This document shows positions 11,198 to 18,752 of a DNA stretch of 64,000 bases, in pieces; positions within the stretch are counted from its first letter, which is position 1, and each line of letters begins with the position of its first letter. The notes under the pieces were generated by a model. The model made no database searches and was not told the origin of the DNA. It saw only the letters and a list, made by a program, of their open reading frames with translations. The translations under genes were made by a program, and so were the position numbers. Source of the DNA: Gammaproteobacteria bacterium (GTDB taxonomy: Bacteria > Pseudomonadota > Gammaproteobacteria > Nevskiales > Nevskiaceae); NCBI GenBank assembly GCA_022599775.1, contig JAHZLQ010000017.1, forward strand, positions 1 to 64,000, read 5' to 3'.

Positions 11198-12567
11198 TAC
11201 ACGGCCACCCGATAGCAGGGCTCGTAGCGCTTGCCCGGCAGCTTCATGCGGTGTTGCTGCACGAAGGCTTCGAGCAGGGTGTCCAGGGGCTGGAGAATCT
11301 CGTGATCGCCGTGAATCTCGAACGGCCCGTGTTCCTGTATCGCCATGATCGTGTCGGACTTGACGTTGCCGGCGACGACGCCGGAAAACGCACGCCGCAG
11401 ATTGGCGGCCAGCCGGTGCGGCGGCTGATTCCGATGCAGATCGAGGTCACGCATCGCGTCATGGCTCGGCTTGAACGGCTGCTGCAACTCGGATGGAATC
11501 CTGAGACGCCAGTTGAAGTAGTAGGCGTCCTTGGTGCGGTTGCGGAACAGGCGCACGCCCTCGATCTCCTGCTCGACATGACGCGCCACCGCCATCGGAT
11601 CGTCCAGCAGCACCCGGTAGCGTTTGCGTGCCTCGACACCCAGGGTTCGCCCGATGAAGTCATCGATCTGCGCGAAATAGGATGCTGCCGACGCCGGGCC
11701 GGTGAAAATCAGCGGAAACGGGACTTCGGCATTGTCGGGATGCAGCAGGATGCCGAGGATGTAAAGAATCTCCTCGGCGGTGCCGACACCGCCCGGGAAC
11801 ACCACGATGCTGTGACCGATCCGCACGAAGGATTCGAGACGCTTCTCGATGTCGGGGCACACCACCAGTTCGTTGACGATCGGGTTGGGTGACTCCGCGG
11901 CGATGATGCCCGGCTCGGAAATGCCGATGTAGCGTCCGCCTTCGACACGCTGCTTGGCGTGCGCGATGGCCGCGCCCTTCATCGGCCCCTTCATGGCACC
12001 GGGGCCGCAGCCGGTGCAGATGTCGAGCCCGCGCAGTCCGAACTGATAACCCACGCTCTTGGTGTAGTCGTATTCCTCGCGCGAGATCGAATGTCCGCCC
12101 CAGCACACCACCAGCCGCGGCTCGACTCGGGCGCGCAGCACGTCGGCATTGCGCAGGATGTGGAACACCGCGTCGGTGAGGCCTTCGGAAGTGCTCAGAT
12201 CGAAATAGGGATTCTTCTGGATGTCGACGCCGACAAACAGGATGTCGCGCAGCACCGCGAACAAATGTTCGCGAATGCCGCGAATCATCTTGCCGTCGAC
12301 GAAGGCGATGGCGGGTGCGGCCTTGAGTTCCAGCTTGATGCCGCGTTCTTCCTGAACGATGCGGATGTCGAAATCCGGATAGCGCTCCAGCAGCTCCTTG
12401 CCGTCATCCATGTAGGCACCGCTGTTGAGCACGGCCAGCGCGCTGTTGCGGAACACCGGGTACAGACCGCTCTGGCTGGTATCGAGCAGCTTGGCCATTT
12501 CGGCCTTGGACAGAACACGCAGACGTCCTTCCGGGGACACCTTGGCGTCGACTATCTCGTAGTTCAT
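11197..12567 (-). CDS. ppnN: Nucleotide 5'-monophosphate nucleosidase PpnN
   Basis: About 456 residues, nearly identical in length to E. coli PpnN (YgdH, 454). The enzyme cleaves the N-glycosidic bond of purine and pyrimidine monophosphates and is stimulated by (p)ppGpp in E. coli. The central LOG-type catalytic domain shows 'CTGCGPGAMKGPMKGAA' and 'VFPGGVGTAEEILYILG', the PGGxGTxxE signature. The N-terminal 'SALAVLNSGAYMDDGKELLERY' and the C-terminal domain with 'SGVVAGNVKSDTIMAIQEHGP' are the regulatory flanks found in PpnN and not in short LOG proteins. The ATG at 12567 gives the family N-terminus. It is followed directly by the lipoprotein gene. Confidence 0.93.
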   Translation of the reverse strand: MNYEIVDAKVSPEGRLRVLSKAEMAKLLDTSQSGLYPVFRNSALAVLNSGAYMDDGKELLERYPDFDIRIVQEERGIKLELKAAPAIAFVDGKMIRGIREHLFAVLRDILFVGVDIQKNPYFDLSTSEGLTDAVFHILRNADVLRARVEPRLVVCWGGHSISREEYDYTKSVGYQFGLRGLDICTGCGPGAMKGPMKGAAIAHAKQRVEGGRYIGISEPGIIAAESPNPIVNELVVCPDIEKRLESFVRIGHSIVVFPGGVGTAEEILYILGILLHPDNAEVPFPLIFTGPASAASYFAQIDDFIGRTLGVEARKRYRVLLDDPMAVARHVEQEIEGVRLFRNRTKDAYYFNWRLRIPSELQQPFKPSHDAMRDLDLHRNQPPHRLAANLRRAFSGVVAGNVKSDTIMAIQEHGPFEIHGDHEILQPLDTLLEAFVQQHRMKLPGKRYEPCYRVAV

Positions 12568-12648
12568 CGAGTGCGAAATCCTTGTGGTGAAGGCTTGGAC
12601 CGGTCGCTGCCTCAGGCGGCGCCGGCTCTTTTCGCAGGCATGATGGGG

Positions 12649-12680
12649 CAAGTGACCGGCGTGGTCACGCCGGCCACTTG
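12649..12680 (-). terminator. Long hairpin downstream of the secreted orphan gene
   Basis: A near-perfect inverted repeat: arms 12649-12663 and 12666-12680 (CAAGTG-A-CCGGCGTG against CACGCCGG-C-CACTTG), with one mismatch and a two-base loop. It begins 20 bases past the stop of the 12701-13483 gene and lies between it and ppnN. There is no U-tract, so it is a candidate GC-type or Rho-independent-like terminator only. Confidence 0.5.
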
Positions 12681-12700
12681 TTGGCGAACGTCCGCCCGGA

Positions 12701-13483
12701 CTATCGCGACTGCTTGGCAGTCGCCCCGCTGACGGCGTCGATGCCGATGCCGGTCTCGATCGCCACGGCACGCTCCACCGCAAGCTCCGAGATCGACAGC
12801 GTCAGCTCGATTTCCCGGATCATCGCCGCGCGATACGCCGCCACACCGGAGCGCGCCGGCTGGGTCGTCGCCAGCGCACCATTCTGGGTCCGCTCGATCT
12901 GGCTCTGGCCTTCAGCGACCACCGCAGCGTGTTCCTTGCTCCAGTCCTCGAACAGCACAGCCCAGATCTTCAACTCCTCGTTGATCGCTTCGTCGCGCTT
13001 GGCGAGCAGCGGTTGGTTCGCGGCGATCTCCGAAGGGTCCTGACACGGCGCTTCACAAGGCGTCATCGCCTTGCTGATGTTGGCCTGTTTCATGCCGTAG
13101 GCGGCCTGCACCCAGCGCGTGCGCTTGGCGAGTGCCGCCTTGGGTTCGTTCTTGCCGCCGATCGAATCCAGGTAGCTGTCGTAGGCCCGCAGCGCACGCT
13201 TCACCTCCGGGGTGCTGGCGCTGTCGGGGTCCACGGGCGTTGCGGCAACGGGTGCGGTTCCGCCGTTGAGCGCCGCGATCTCGGCCTTTTCGGCCGCCAG
13301 CTGTTGTTTGAACGCCAGGTAGGCCGGATTGATGTAGTCACCGCCCCGTTTCCAGGCCAGGGCATCGCCCACGCTGGTCGGCGGCGGCGGCACGCTGTTC
13401 ATCAGCTCGACCAGCGAAGCCGCAAGCACCGGGAAGCTGGAAAGACCCAAGACGATCGCGAAGACAACAGGAATAGAGCGCAT
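12701..13483 (-). CDS. Secreted protein of unknown function
   Basis: About 260 residues. The ATG at 13483 gives a standard signal peptide (MRSIPVVFAIVLGLSSFPVLA) with cleavage near residue 22; an ATG 20 codons upstream would spoil it. The mature protein starts with a Pro-rich patch (NSVPPPPTS) and is then almost wholly alpha-helical and Ala/Glu-rich, with likely coiled-coil stretches at 'FKQQLAAEKAEIAAL' and near the C-terminus. A CEAPC pair in the middle may form a disulfide. No family is recognised. It is monocistronic, with a strong hairpin just after the stop. Confidence 0.7.
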   Translation of the reverse strand: MRSIPVVFAIVLGLSSFPVLAASLVELMNSVPPPPTSVGDALAWKRGGDYINPAYLAFKQQLAAEKAEIAALNGGTAPVAATPVDPDSASTPEVKRALRAYDSYLDSIGGKNEPKAALAKRTRWVQAAYGMKQANISKAMTPCEAPCQDPSEIAANQPLLAKRDEAINEELKIWAVLFEDWSKEHAAVVAEGQSQIERTQNGALATTQPARSGVAAYRAAMIREIELTLSISELAVERAVAIETGIGIDAVSGATAKQSR

Positions 13484-13685
13484 GGCTGGACTCGAATCAG
13501 ACAGAAAAACCGAAACCTGCCTCGACGCTGTCGGCGCATTCACGGACGAGAACGCACAAACGCGCGTGCCGGAACCCGGCCCGCGCCATTACGGGGGATT
13601 GCTGTGGTTTGCGCGCTGCGCTTCGCGCCCGGTGTTGCACCACGCCATCGTCGGCGGGCCACCAGGTCAATACTTCGGAATTTGA

Positions 13686-14363
13686 TTACGCAAGAAAGAG
13701 ACCCGCGGATGCGCGGGGGGCGCCGCTGCGCAGCAGCCCGCCCATGACGCCGGCGATACGAAAGCGCGGCAGCTCCTGATCTTCACCGGACTGCGCGACA
13801 TCGACGACGATCGGCGCGTAGGCCGGATTCTCGGCGTGCAGCGAGACCACGGAGCCTTCGCGGCGATAGCGCTTGAGTGTGATGTTCTCGAAACCGGTCA
13901 TCGGATCGAGCAGGCAGGCGGCGACGATATCGCCGCTGTTGGCGCGATCCTGGCGATGGATACCCACCAGATCGCCATCATGAATGCCGGCATCGATCAT
14001 CGAATCGCCGCTCACACGATGCAGAAAATCCGCACGCGGCTGGAACAGCGTCGGCTCGATGTTGAGCCAGCTCTCGGCGTGTTCCGGCGCTGCCAGCGGC
14101 GCGCCGGCGGCGATGCGCCCCAACAACGGCAGGCCGGCGGGTTTCGGCGCGAACTGGCGCAACAACCGGATACCACGCGCATCATTGACAGCGATCTCAA
14201 TCTCACCCTTGCGCACCAGCGCCTGAAGATGATCGCGCGCCGCCGTCTGCGAAAAACCGAAGCGGGCCGCGATGTCGCGCTGGGACGGCGGATAGCCCTC
14301 CTCGCTCAGCGATTCCTGAATATAGGCGAGAATTTCGGATTGACGTGCGGTGAGTCCAGCCAT
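13686..14363 (-). CDS. lexA: LexA, SOS response repressor
   Basis: 225 residues. The N-terminal winged-helix DNA-binding domain (1-70) has 'PPSQRDIAARFGFSQTAARDHL' as its helix-turn-helix. The C-terminal S24 peptidase domain carries the self-cleavage bond Ala86-Gly87, nucleophile Ser121 ('VSGDSMIDAG') and general base Lys164 ('ITLKRY'), so RecA-stimulated autocleavage should work. It represses DNA-damage genes. The recognition helix differs from E. coli (Gln-Thr-Ala-Ala-Arg in place of Ser-Pro-Asn-Ala-Ala-Glu), which could alter operator preference. A perfect operator lies 31 bases upstream of its start, implying autoregulation. No recA, sulA or imu genes are adjacent, unlike in Pseudomonas or Xanthomonas. 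Confidence 0.93.
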   Translation of the reverse strand: MAGLTARQSEILAYIQESLSEEGYPPSQRDIAARFGFSQTAARDHLQALVRKGEIEIAVNDARGIRLLRQFAPKPAGLPLLGRIAAGAPLAAPEHAESWLNIEPTLFQPRADFLHRVSGDSMIDAGIHDGDLVGIHRQDRANSGDIVAACLLDPMTGFENITLKRYRREGSVVSLHAENPAYAPIVVDVAQSGEDQELPRFRIAGVMGGLLRSGAPRASAGLFLA

Positions 14364-14393
14364 GTCGCTTGCATCCTGCCGAAAGGTGGAATA

Positions 14394-14409
14394 CTGTTCA
14401 ATTGAACAG
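14394..14409. promoter_or_regulatory. Putative LexA operator (SOS box)
   Basis: The 16-mer CTGTTCAATTGAACAG fits the gammaproteobacterial SOS consensus CTGT-N8-ACAG exactly. It is the core of a perfect 20-base palindrome (14392-14411). It lies 31 bases upstream of lexA and 20 bases upstream of the divergent small gene, so one repressor dimer could control both. A further GAACAGTA half-site follows at 14422-14429. Binding is inferred from the motif and position. Confidence 0.85.
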
Positions 14410-14428
14410 TACCTATCAGGCGAACAGT

Positions 14429-14683
14429 ATGCGCGACCTCAGCATCAGCAGCAAGGCTCCAGCCAGACAGAACTTGCCGACACGCCGCAAGGCCGGTGGC
14501 CGCTCCAGCGGCATGGCGGTGGACATGCGCTATCGCCATGCGATGAAACGCCGCCGCGACAACGTAGATGCCGACGCACTGTGGCCGGAATGGTTGATCC
14601 CCGCGACGGTGTCCAGCCTGATCATCAGCCTCACGGCGTATCACCACAGCGCCCTGCTCGGCTTCGTCGGCTCGTTTTTCTGA
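14429..14683 (+). CDS. Small basic single-pass membrane protein, divergent from lexA
   Basis: An 84-residue protein with no family I recognise. The first half is strongly basic (RRKAGGRSSG and KRRRD). A single hydrophobic segment at about residues 56-72 (LIPATVSSLIISLTAY) is followed by a short tail ending GSFF. By the positive-inside rule the N-terminus would be cytoplasmic. About four fifths of third codon positions are G or C, as in real genes of this genome. The start is the first ATG after the LexA operator, with a weak AGG 8 bases upstream. The operator position suggests SOS induction, which would make it a candidate damage-inducible membrane peptide. Small SOS membrane proteins that stop division or depolarise membranes are known elsewhere, but no homology is claimed. 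Confidence 0.6.
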   Translation: MRDLSISSKAPARQNLPTRRKAGGRSSGMAVDMRYRHAMKRRRDNVDADALWPEWLIPATVSSLIISLTAYHHSALLGFVGSFF

Positions 14684-14701
14684 ACGCTTGAGGGTTTGCA
14701 A

Positions 14702-14723
14702 CGGCGGCCGGAAGCGGCCGCCG
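14702..14723. terminator. GC hairpin between the small gene and the DUF1993 gene
   Basis: Perfect 8-base arms CGGCGGCC (14702-14709) and GGCCGCCG (14716-14723) with a six-base loop, between two convergent genes (ending 14683 and 14739). No U-tract follows on either strand. It is a possible bidirectional terminator. Confidence 0.4.
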
Positions 14724-14738
14724 CAACAAGCGGCGGGC

Positions 14739-15245
14739 TCAGGTACCGCCGAGAAAATCCATCTTGCCGAGTTCCACGCCGTTGTGCCGCAGGATGTTGT
14801 AGCTGGTAGCGACGTGAAAATACAGATTCGGAATCGCGAAGCCCTGCAGATACTGCAGGCCGGTGAAGCGCAGTTCGCGCATACGCGTTTTCACCACCAC
14901 CTGACGCTCTTCGCTGCCGTCGACCTGCTCCGGCGAGAACCCAGCCAGATATTCAAGCGTCCTGTCGAGACGCTCGATCAGCTGCGCCATCGTGGTTTCC
15001 GTGTCGTCCCAGCTCGGCACGTCGAGCCCGGCCAGCCGCGCCATGCTGCCCTTGGCCGCGTCTGAGGCGATCTGAACCTGGCGGCGCAACGGAAACATGT
15101 CCGGCGCCAATCGCGATTCAACCAAGACATCGACTTCGTAACCGCGGGCCTTCGCGTGCGCATCCGCCTTGACCAGCATGTTGCGCAGATTGCCGATCAT
15201 GCGCGTGAACACCGGCGCGGACGCCTCGTACATCGATATCGCCAT
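14739..15245 (-). CDS. DUF1993 family protein
   Basis: About 168 residues starting MAISMYEASAPVFTRMIGNL, the typical DUF1993 opening, followed by 'GYEVDVLVESRLAPDMFPLRRQ' and 'SDAAKGSMARLAG'. The fold is expected to be a four-helix bundle of the DinB/YfiT type, and two conserved His residues ('YFHVATSYNILRHNGV') sit near the C-terminus. No activity is known. GGAGGAGAA, a strong ribosome binding site, lies just upstream of the ATG at 15245 and decides the start over a longer frame. Single gene, transcribed towards lexA. Confidence 0.82.
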   Translation of the reverse strand: MAISMYEASAPVFTRMIGNLRNMLVKADAHAKARGYEVDVLVESRLAPDMFPLRRQVQIASDAAKGSMARLAGLDVPSWDDTETTMAQLIERLDRTLEYLAGFSPEQVDGSEERQVVVKTRMRELRFTGLQYLQGFAIPNLYFHVATSYNILRHNGVELGKMDFLGGT

Positions 15246-15358
15246 ACTGGGTTCTCCTCCGAACGACGGATTGTCGGCGGCGATTCTAGTGCAGTCGTAC
15301 CTGCAACAGGCGGAGCATGATCGCTGCCTGGAATCGGCCACTGCACTAGAATTGGCGG

Positions 15359-16126
15359 ATGAACCTCGCCACTATCGCTGGCGCCCTGATCGGCTTCGCC
15401 ATCGGGCGCTTCCCCGGACTCGTCCTGGGCGCTCTCATCGGATACTTTCTCAGCCGCATGACCCTGGGCACAGTGGTCCGCGCCGCGGTCGGGAAACTGC
15501 AGCAGCAGTTCCTCGAATCCACCTTCGCCGTGATGGGCGCCGTCTGCAAGGCGGACGGCCAGATCACCGAAGACGAAATTCGCGTTGCCGAAGCCCTGTT
15601 CGAGCGGCTGCGCCTGGACAGCGCCTCACGCCAGACGGCACGCGCCGCCTTCAATCGCGGCAAGACCGCGGGTTTCGATCTGGACGCAGAGGTGCAGACC
15701 TTCCGCAATGCCTGCCGCGGCCAGCAGGCGCTGCTGCAGATGTTTCTGCAGGTGCAGATTTCAGCCGTGGTCGCCGACGGCAAGATGCATCCCGCCGAAC
15801 ACGAAATGCTGATGCGCATCGCGCGCGGCCTGGGTCTGTCGGAAGCTGAGGTGCGGCAGCTCGAAGCGATGCTGCTGGGTGGTGGGCGGGCCAGCGAGGC
15901 CTCGGCTCCGCAGCGCCTGGAGAATGCCTACCGTGTGCTCGGGGTGTCGCCGTCCGCGCCCGATGCCGAGGTCAAAAAGGCGTATCGGCGCCTGATGAGT
16001 CAGAACCACCCGGACAAACTGGCCGCCAAGGGTTTGCCGGAAAGCATGCGCCAGATGGCCGAAGAGAAGACCCGGGAAATCACCGGTGCTTACGAAATCG
16101 TGGAACGGGCGCGGGCCCAGTCCTGA
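15359..16126 (+). CDS. djlA: DjlA-type co-chaperone (TerB domain plus J domain)
   Basis: 255 residues. A short N-terminal membrane segment rich in Gly (ALIGFAIGRFPGLVLGALIGYFL) is followed by a TerB-like helical domain (about 45-160, 'VCKADGQITEDEIRVAEALF' and 'VVADGKMHPAEHEMLMRIA') and a C-terminal J domain (about 188-253) with the HPD motif intact ('SQNHPDKLAAKGLP'). This is the DjlA architecture: an inner-membrane DnaJ protein that stimulates DnaK through HPD. The membrane segment with Gly repeats is a dimerisation element in E. coli DjlA. It is divergent from the DUF1993 gene. Confidence 0.9.
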   Translation: MNLATIAGALIGFAIGRFPGLVLGALIGYFLSRMTLGTVVRAAVGKLQQQFLESTFAVMGAVCKADGQITEDEIRVAEALFERLRLDSASRQTARAAFNRGKTAGFDLDAEVQTFRNACRGQQALLQMFLQVQISAVVADGKMHPAEHEMLMRIARGLGLSEAEVRQLEAMLLGGGRASEASAPQRLENAYRVLGVSPSAPDAEVKKAYRRLMSQNHPDKLAAKGLPESMRQMAEEKTREITGAYEIVERARAQS

Positions 16127-16137
16127 CATCAGGATGA

Positions 16138-16162
16138 GCCCGGGTGCACGAAGCGCCCGGGC
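16138..16162. terminator. Hairpin between convergent djlA and cupredoxin genes
   Basis: Arms GCCCGGG (16138-16144) and CCCGGGC (16156-16162) lie 12 bases past the djlA stop and 19 bases before the end of the convergent cupredoxin gene. There is no U-tract. Possible terminator for either gene. Confidence 0.35.
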
Positions 16163-16180
16163 GCATCGACATCGGTCGAC

Positions 16181-16540
16181 CTATTCCACGACGATCGTGC
16201 CGCTCATGCTTTCGCCATGAATCGCGCACTGATAGGGATAGGTTCCGGCCTGGCTGAAGCTGCGGCTGTAGCTTGCGTGATGGCCGAGCCTGGGGCTGGA
16301 CTGGTCACTGAACTTCACGAGGTGATTGGAGCCGTCCTCATTGGTCCAGGTGACGGTGGTCCCGGATGGCACGCTCAGGGTTTCCGGCTCGAAGAACATC
16401 TTCAACTGCGAGCCGCTGATTTCTCCTTTGATCTTGACCTCCGCCTGTGCCAGCGCACTGGCCGGGGACAGCGCCGCTGCGGCCAGTCCGAGACTGATCA
16501 GAGCCGGGATCCAGACGGGTTTTCTGGTGTGGGACTGCAT
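16181..16540 (-). CDS. Secreted cupredoxin-like copper protein
   Basis: 119 residues with a signal peptide (IPALISLGLAAAALSPASALA, cleavage near 31). The mature domain is a plastocyanin-type fold: 'FEPETLSVPSGTTVTWTNED' forms the first strands, and the type-1 copper ligands are visible as His in 'GSNHLVKF', Cys and His in 'YQCAIHGESM', and the final Met. It should bind one copper ion in the periplasm as an electron carrier or copper store. The partner is unknown. It is a single gene. The spacing Cys-x2-His-x3-Met fits amicyanin/pseudoazurin-like proteins. Confidence 0.85.
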   Translation of the reverse strand: MQSHTRKPVWIPALISLGLAAAALSPASALAQAEVKIKGEISGSQLKMFFEPETLSVPSGTTVTWTNEDGSNHLVKFSDQSSPRLGHHASYSRSFSQAGTYPYQCAIHGESMSGTIVVE

Positions 16541-16567
16541 GCACGAACTCCTTTGGGGAACGGATGG

Positions 16568-16596
16568 CCGAACCCGCTCGGGTTCGGATTTTCGTT
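16568..16596 (+). terminator. Intrinsic-terminator-like hairpin, plus strand
   Basis: Perfect 8-base arms CCGAACCC (16568-16575) and GGGTTCGG (16580-16587) with a four-base loop, followed on the plus strand by ATTTTCGTT. The only plus-strand gene upstream is djlA, whose stop is about 440 bases away beyond the antisense cupredoxin gene. On the minus strand the same hairpin would fall in the cupredoxin leader. Nothing else is seen in the 16541-16787 gap. Confidence 0.4.
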
Positions 16597-16787
16597 GCCG
16601 CGCTGCGGTGTTCGGCTTTTGGACTGGCGAGCCGGAATCGGACCTAAGCCGCTGCCTGCGGCACGCTCCGATCCCGGCTCACGGGGCGCCCCCGCCCCAT
16701 CCGGATTTCTGTGACATCGCGACGTGGGAAAACTCGCAAGGTTCCCGCCAGTTCTCAGGCGTGCTGAGGGGAACCTGCGCCGCGGAC

Positions 16788-18608
16788 TTACTCGAAGACG
16801 AAGCTGTCCACCGGCATGCGCGTCAGCACGCGGCTCGGCTTGGTCATCGCGGTGGCGTGCGACTGCGCGCGCGGCAACAGGATGTCGAAATAGAACCGCG
16901 CCATGCCGATCTTGGCCTTGTAGAACTCGGGCTGTTCGCGGCCGCTGCCGTCGGCCAGCTTGTCGTAAGCCACCTGCGCCTGCAGGGCCCAGAAGTAGCC
17001 CATCGTGACGTAGCCCGAATACATCAGGAAGTGGTGGCTGGCGCTGCTGACGATGTCGCGCTCCTTGCGGGCGATCAGCATGATGCGCATGGTCAGCACA
17101 TTCCACTGCGCCGCCAGTCGCGCCAGCGTGGCCGAATAACCACGCATCTTCGGGTTACGCAGGCGCTCCAGCGCGAACCGCGCCATCGTCCCCGTGAACT
17201 CGCGCACCACCTTGCCGCGTGAACTCACCAACACCTTGCGTCCGAGCAGGTCCAGCGCCTGGATGCCGGTGGTGCCTTCATACAGTGTGGCGATGCGCGC
17301 ATCGCGCGCGATCTGCTCCATACCGTGTTCGGCGATGTAGCCGTGGCCGCCGAAGACCTGCATGCCGTGATTGGCGGCTTCCAGGCCCAGCTCGGTGAGA
17401 AAGCCCTTGAGAATCGGCGTGAAGAAGCCAAGCTTGTCGTCCCACAGCTCGAATTTCTTCTGATCCTCTTCGAGGATGCCGTTGACCATGTGGTCGGCAT
17501 ACTGCGCGGCGAAATAGATCATCGCGCGCCCGCCTTCGGCGATCGCCTTTTGCGTCAGCAGCATGCGCCGGACGTCGGCGTGATGAATGATCGCGTCCGC
17601 GACCGCCTCGGGTTCCTTCTTGCCCGACAGCGCGCGCATCGAGCGGCGCTCCTTGGCGTAGCGCAAGGCGCCCTGAAACGAAAGCTCGGCATGCGCCACG
17701 CCCTGAATCGCGGTACCGATACGCGCGGTGTTCATGAACGTGAACATCGCCTCCAGACCCTTGTTCGGCTCGCCGATCAGGTGGCCAACCGAATCCTCGA
17801 AGTTGATCACGGCGGTGGCGGAGGCCTTGATTCCCATCTTGTGCTCGATCGCGCTGCACACCACGTGGTTCGGTTCGCCCAGCGCGCCGGCATCGTCGAA
17901 CTGGATCTTGGGCACCACGAACAGCGAAATGCCGCGCGTTCCCGGCGGCGCATCCGGCAGTCGCGCCAGCACCACATGAATGATGTTCTCGGCCAGATCG
18001 TGCTCGCCGGCGGAAATGAAGATCTTGGTGCCGGTGATGCGGTAGCTGCCATCGCCAACCGGTTCGGCGCGCGTCTTGACCTGGCCCAGGTCGGTGCCGC
18101 ACTGCGCCTCGGTGAGGCACATGGTGCCGGTCCAGCGGCCTTCGGTCAGCGGCGCCATCAACTGTGCACGCAGCGGCTCGGGCGCGAACTGCATGATGGT
18201 GTTCATCGCGCCCAGCGACAGGCCCGGATACATGCCGAACGACCAGTTGGCGGAACCGATCATTTCCGTCTTGATCAGGCTCAAGGACATCGGCAGGCCC
18301 TGGCCGCCGTACTCGACCGGGTGCGACAGTCCCTGCCAGCCGCCTTCGACATACTGTTGATAGGCCTCCTTGAAGCCCTTGGGCGTGGTCACCACGCCAT
18401 CCTTGATGTGACAGCCCTCCTGGTCGCCCGACAGGTTCAGCGGGGACAGTTCCTCTTCACAGAAACGCGCACATTCGTCGAGGATTGCATCGACCGTGTC
18501 CGGGTCGGCATCGCCGCCGTTCGAGAGCTTGGCGTAATGGGCCGGGAAGTCGAAGACTTCATTGATCAGAAAGCGGATGTCGCGCAGGGGGGCTTTGTAG
18601 GCAGGCAT
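16788..18608 (-). CDS. Acyl-CoA dehydrogenase, long (about 600-residue) form
   Basis: 606 residues. It has the FAD-dependent acyl-CoA dehydrogenase core: N-terminal helical domain, 'TGTMCLTEAQCGTDLGQVKTRA' (middle beta domain, FAD/substrate loop), 'YRITGTKIFISAGEHDLAEN', and the C-terminal 'GGHGYIAEHGMEQIARDARIATLYEGTTGIQALDL' with the conserved catalytic-region Glu. About 120 extra C-terminal residues place it in the long subfamily that includes 3-methylmercaptopropionyl-CoA dehydrogenase (DmdC) and several fatty acid enzymes. The true substrate cannot be told from sequence. It oxidises an acyl-CoA at the alpha-beta bond. Single gene, divergent from the DUF1415 gene by 144 bases. Confidence 0.9.
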   Translation of the reverse strand: MPAYKAPLRDIRFLINEVFDFPAHYAKLSNGGDADPDTVDAILDECARFCEEELSPLNLSGDQEGCHIKDGVVTTPKGFKEAYQQYVEGGWQGLSHPVEYGGQGLPMSLSLIKTEMIGSANWSFGMYPGLSLGAMNTIMQFAPEPLRAQLMAPLTEGRWTGTMCLTEAQCGTDLGQVKTRAEPVGDGSYRITGTKIFISAGEHDLAENIIHVVLARLPDAPPGTRGISLFVVPKIQFDDAGALGEPNHVVCSAIEHKMGIKASATAVINFEDSVGHLIGEPNKGLEAMFTFMNTARIGTAIQGVAHAELSFQGALRYAKERRSMRALSGKKEPEAVADAIIHHADVRRMLLTQKAIAEGGRAMIYFAAQYADHMVNGILEEDQKKFELWDDKLGFFTPILKGFLTELGLEAANHGMQVFGGHGYIAEHGMEQIARDARIATLYEGTTGIQALDLLGRKVLVSSRGKVVREFTGTMARFALERLRNPKMRGYSATLARLAAQWNVLTMRIMLIARKERDIVSSASHHFLMYSGYVTMGYFWALQAQVAYDKLADGSGREQPEFYKAKIGMARFYFDILLPRAQSHATAMTKPSRVLTRMPVDSFVFE

Positions 18609-18752
18609 GACTCAATGGCTGAATTGACCGAATGTTCATTGTTACATGATCGCTGCCAGCGACGGATGACAGCGTCGGCCAACATCGCCGCCCCAGACCG
18701 GCGAGAATGCAGCGGCGCGTTCGTCCGCGCCACGCTCGAAGCCCAGGAACGA

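Noticed and set aside
13482..13685. 67-codon plus-strand frame in the gap before lexA
   Set aside because: Third codon positions are not GC-biased like real genes here, and the product resembles nothing. The gap is more likely promoter DNA for the secreted orphan.
17325..18752. Long plus-strand open frame opposite the acyl-CoA dehydrogenase gene
   Set aside because: It is antisense to a clearly coding, well-conserved gene, and its translation is His/Arg-rich without any domain. Only its last 186 codons, from 18753, are a real gene (DUF1415).
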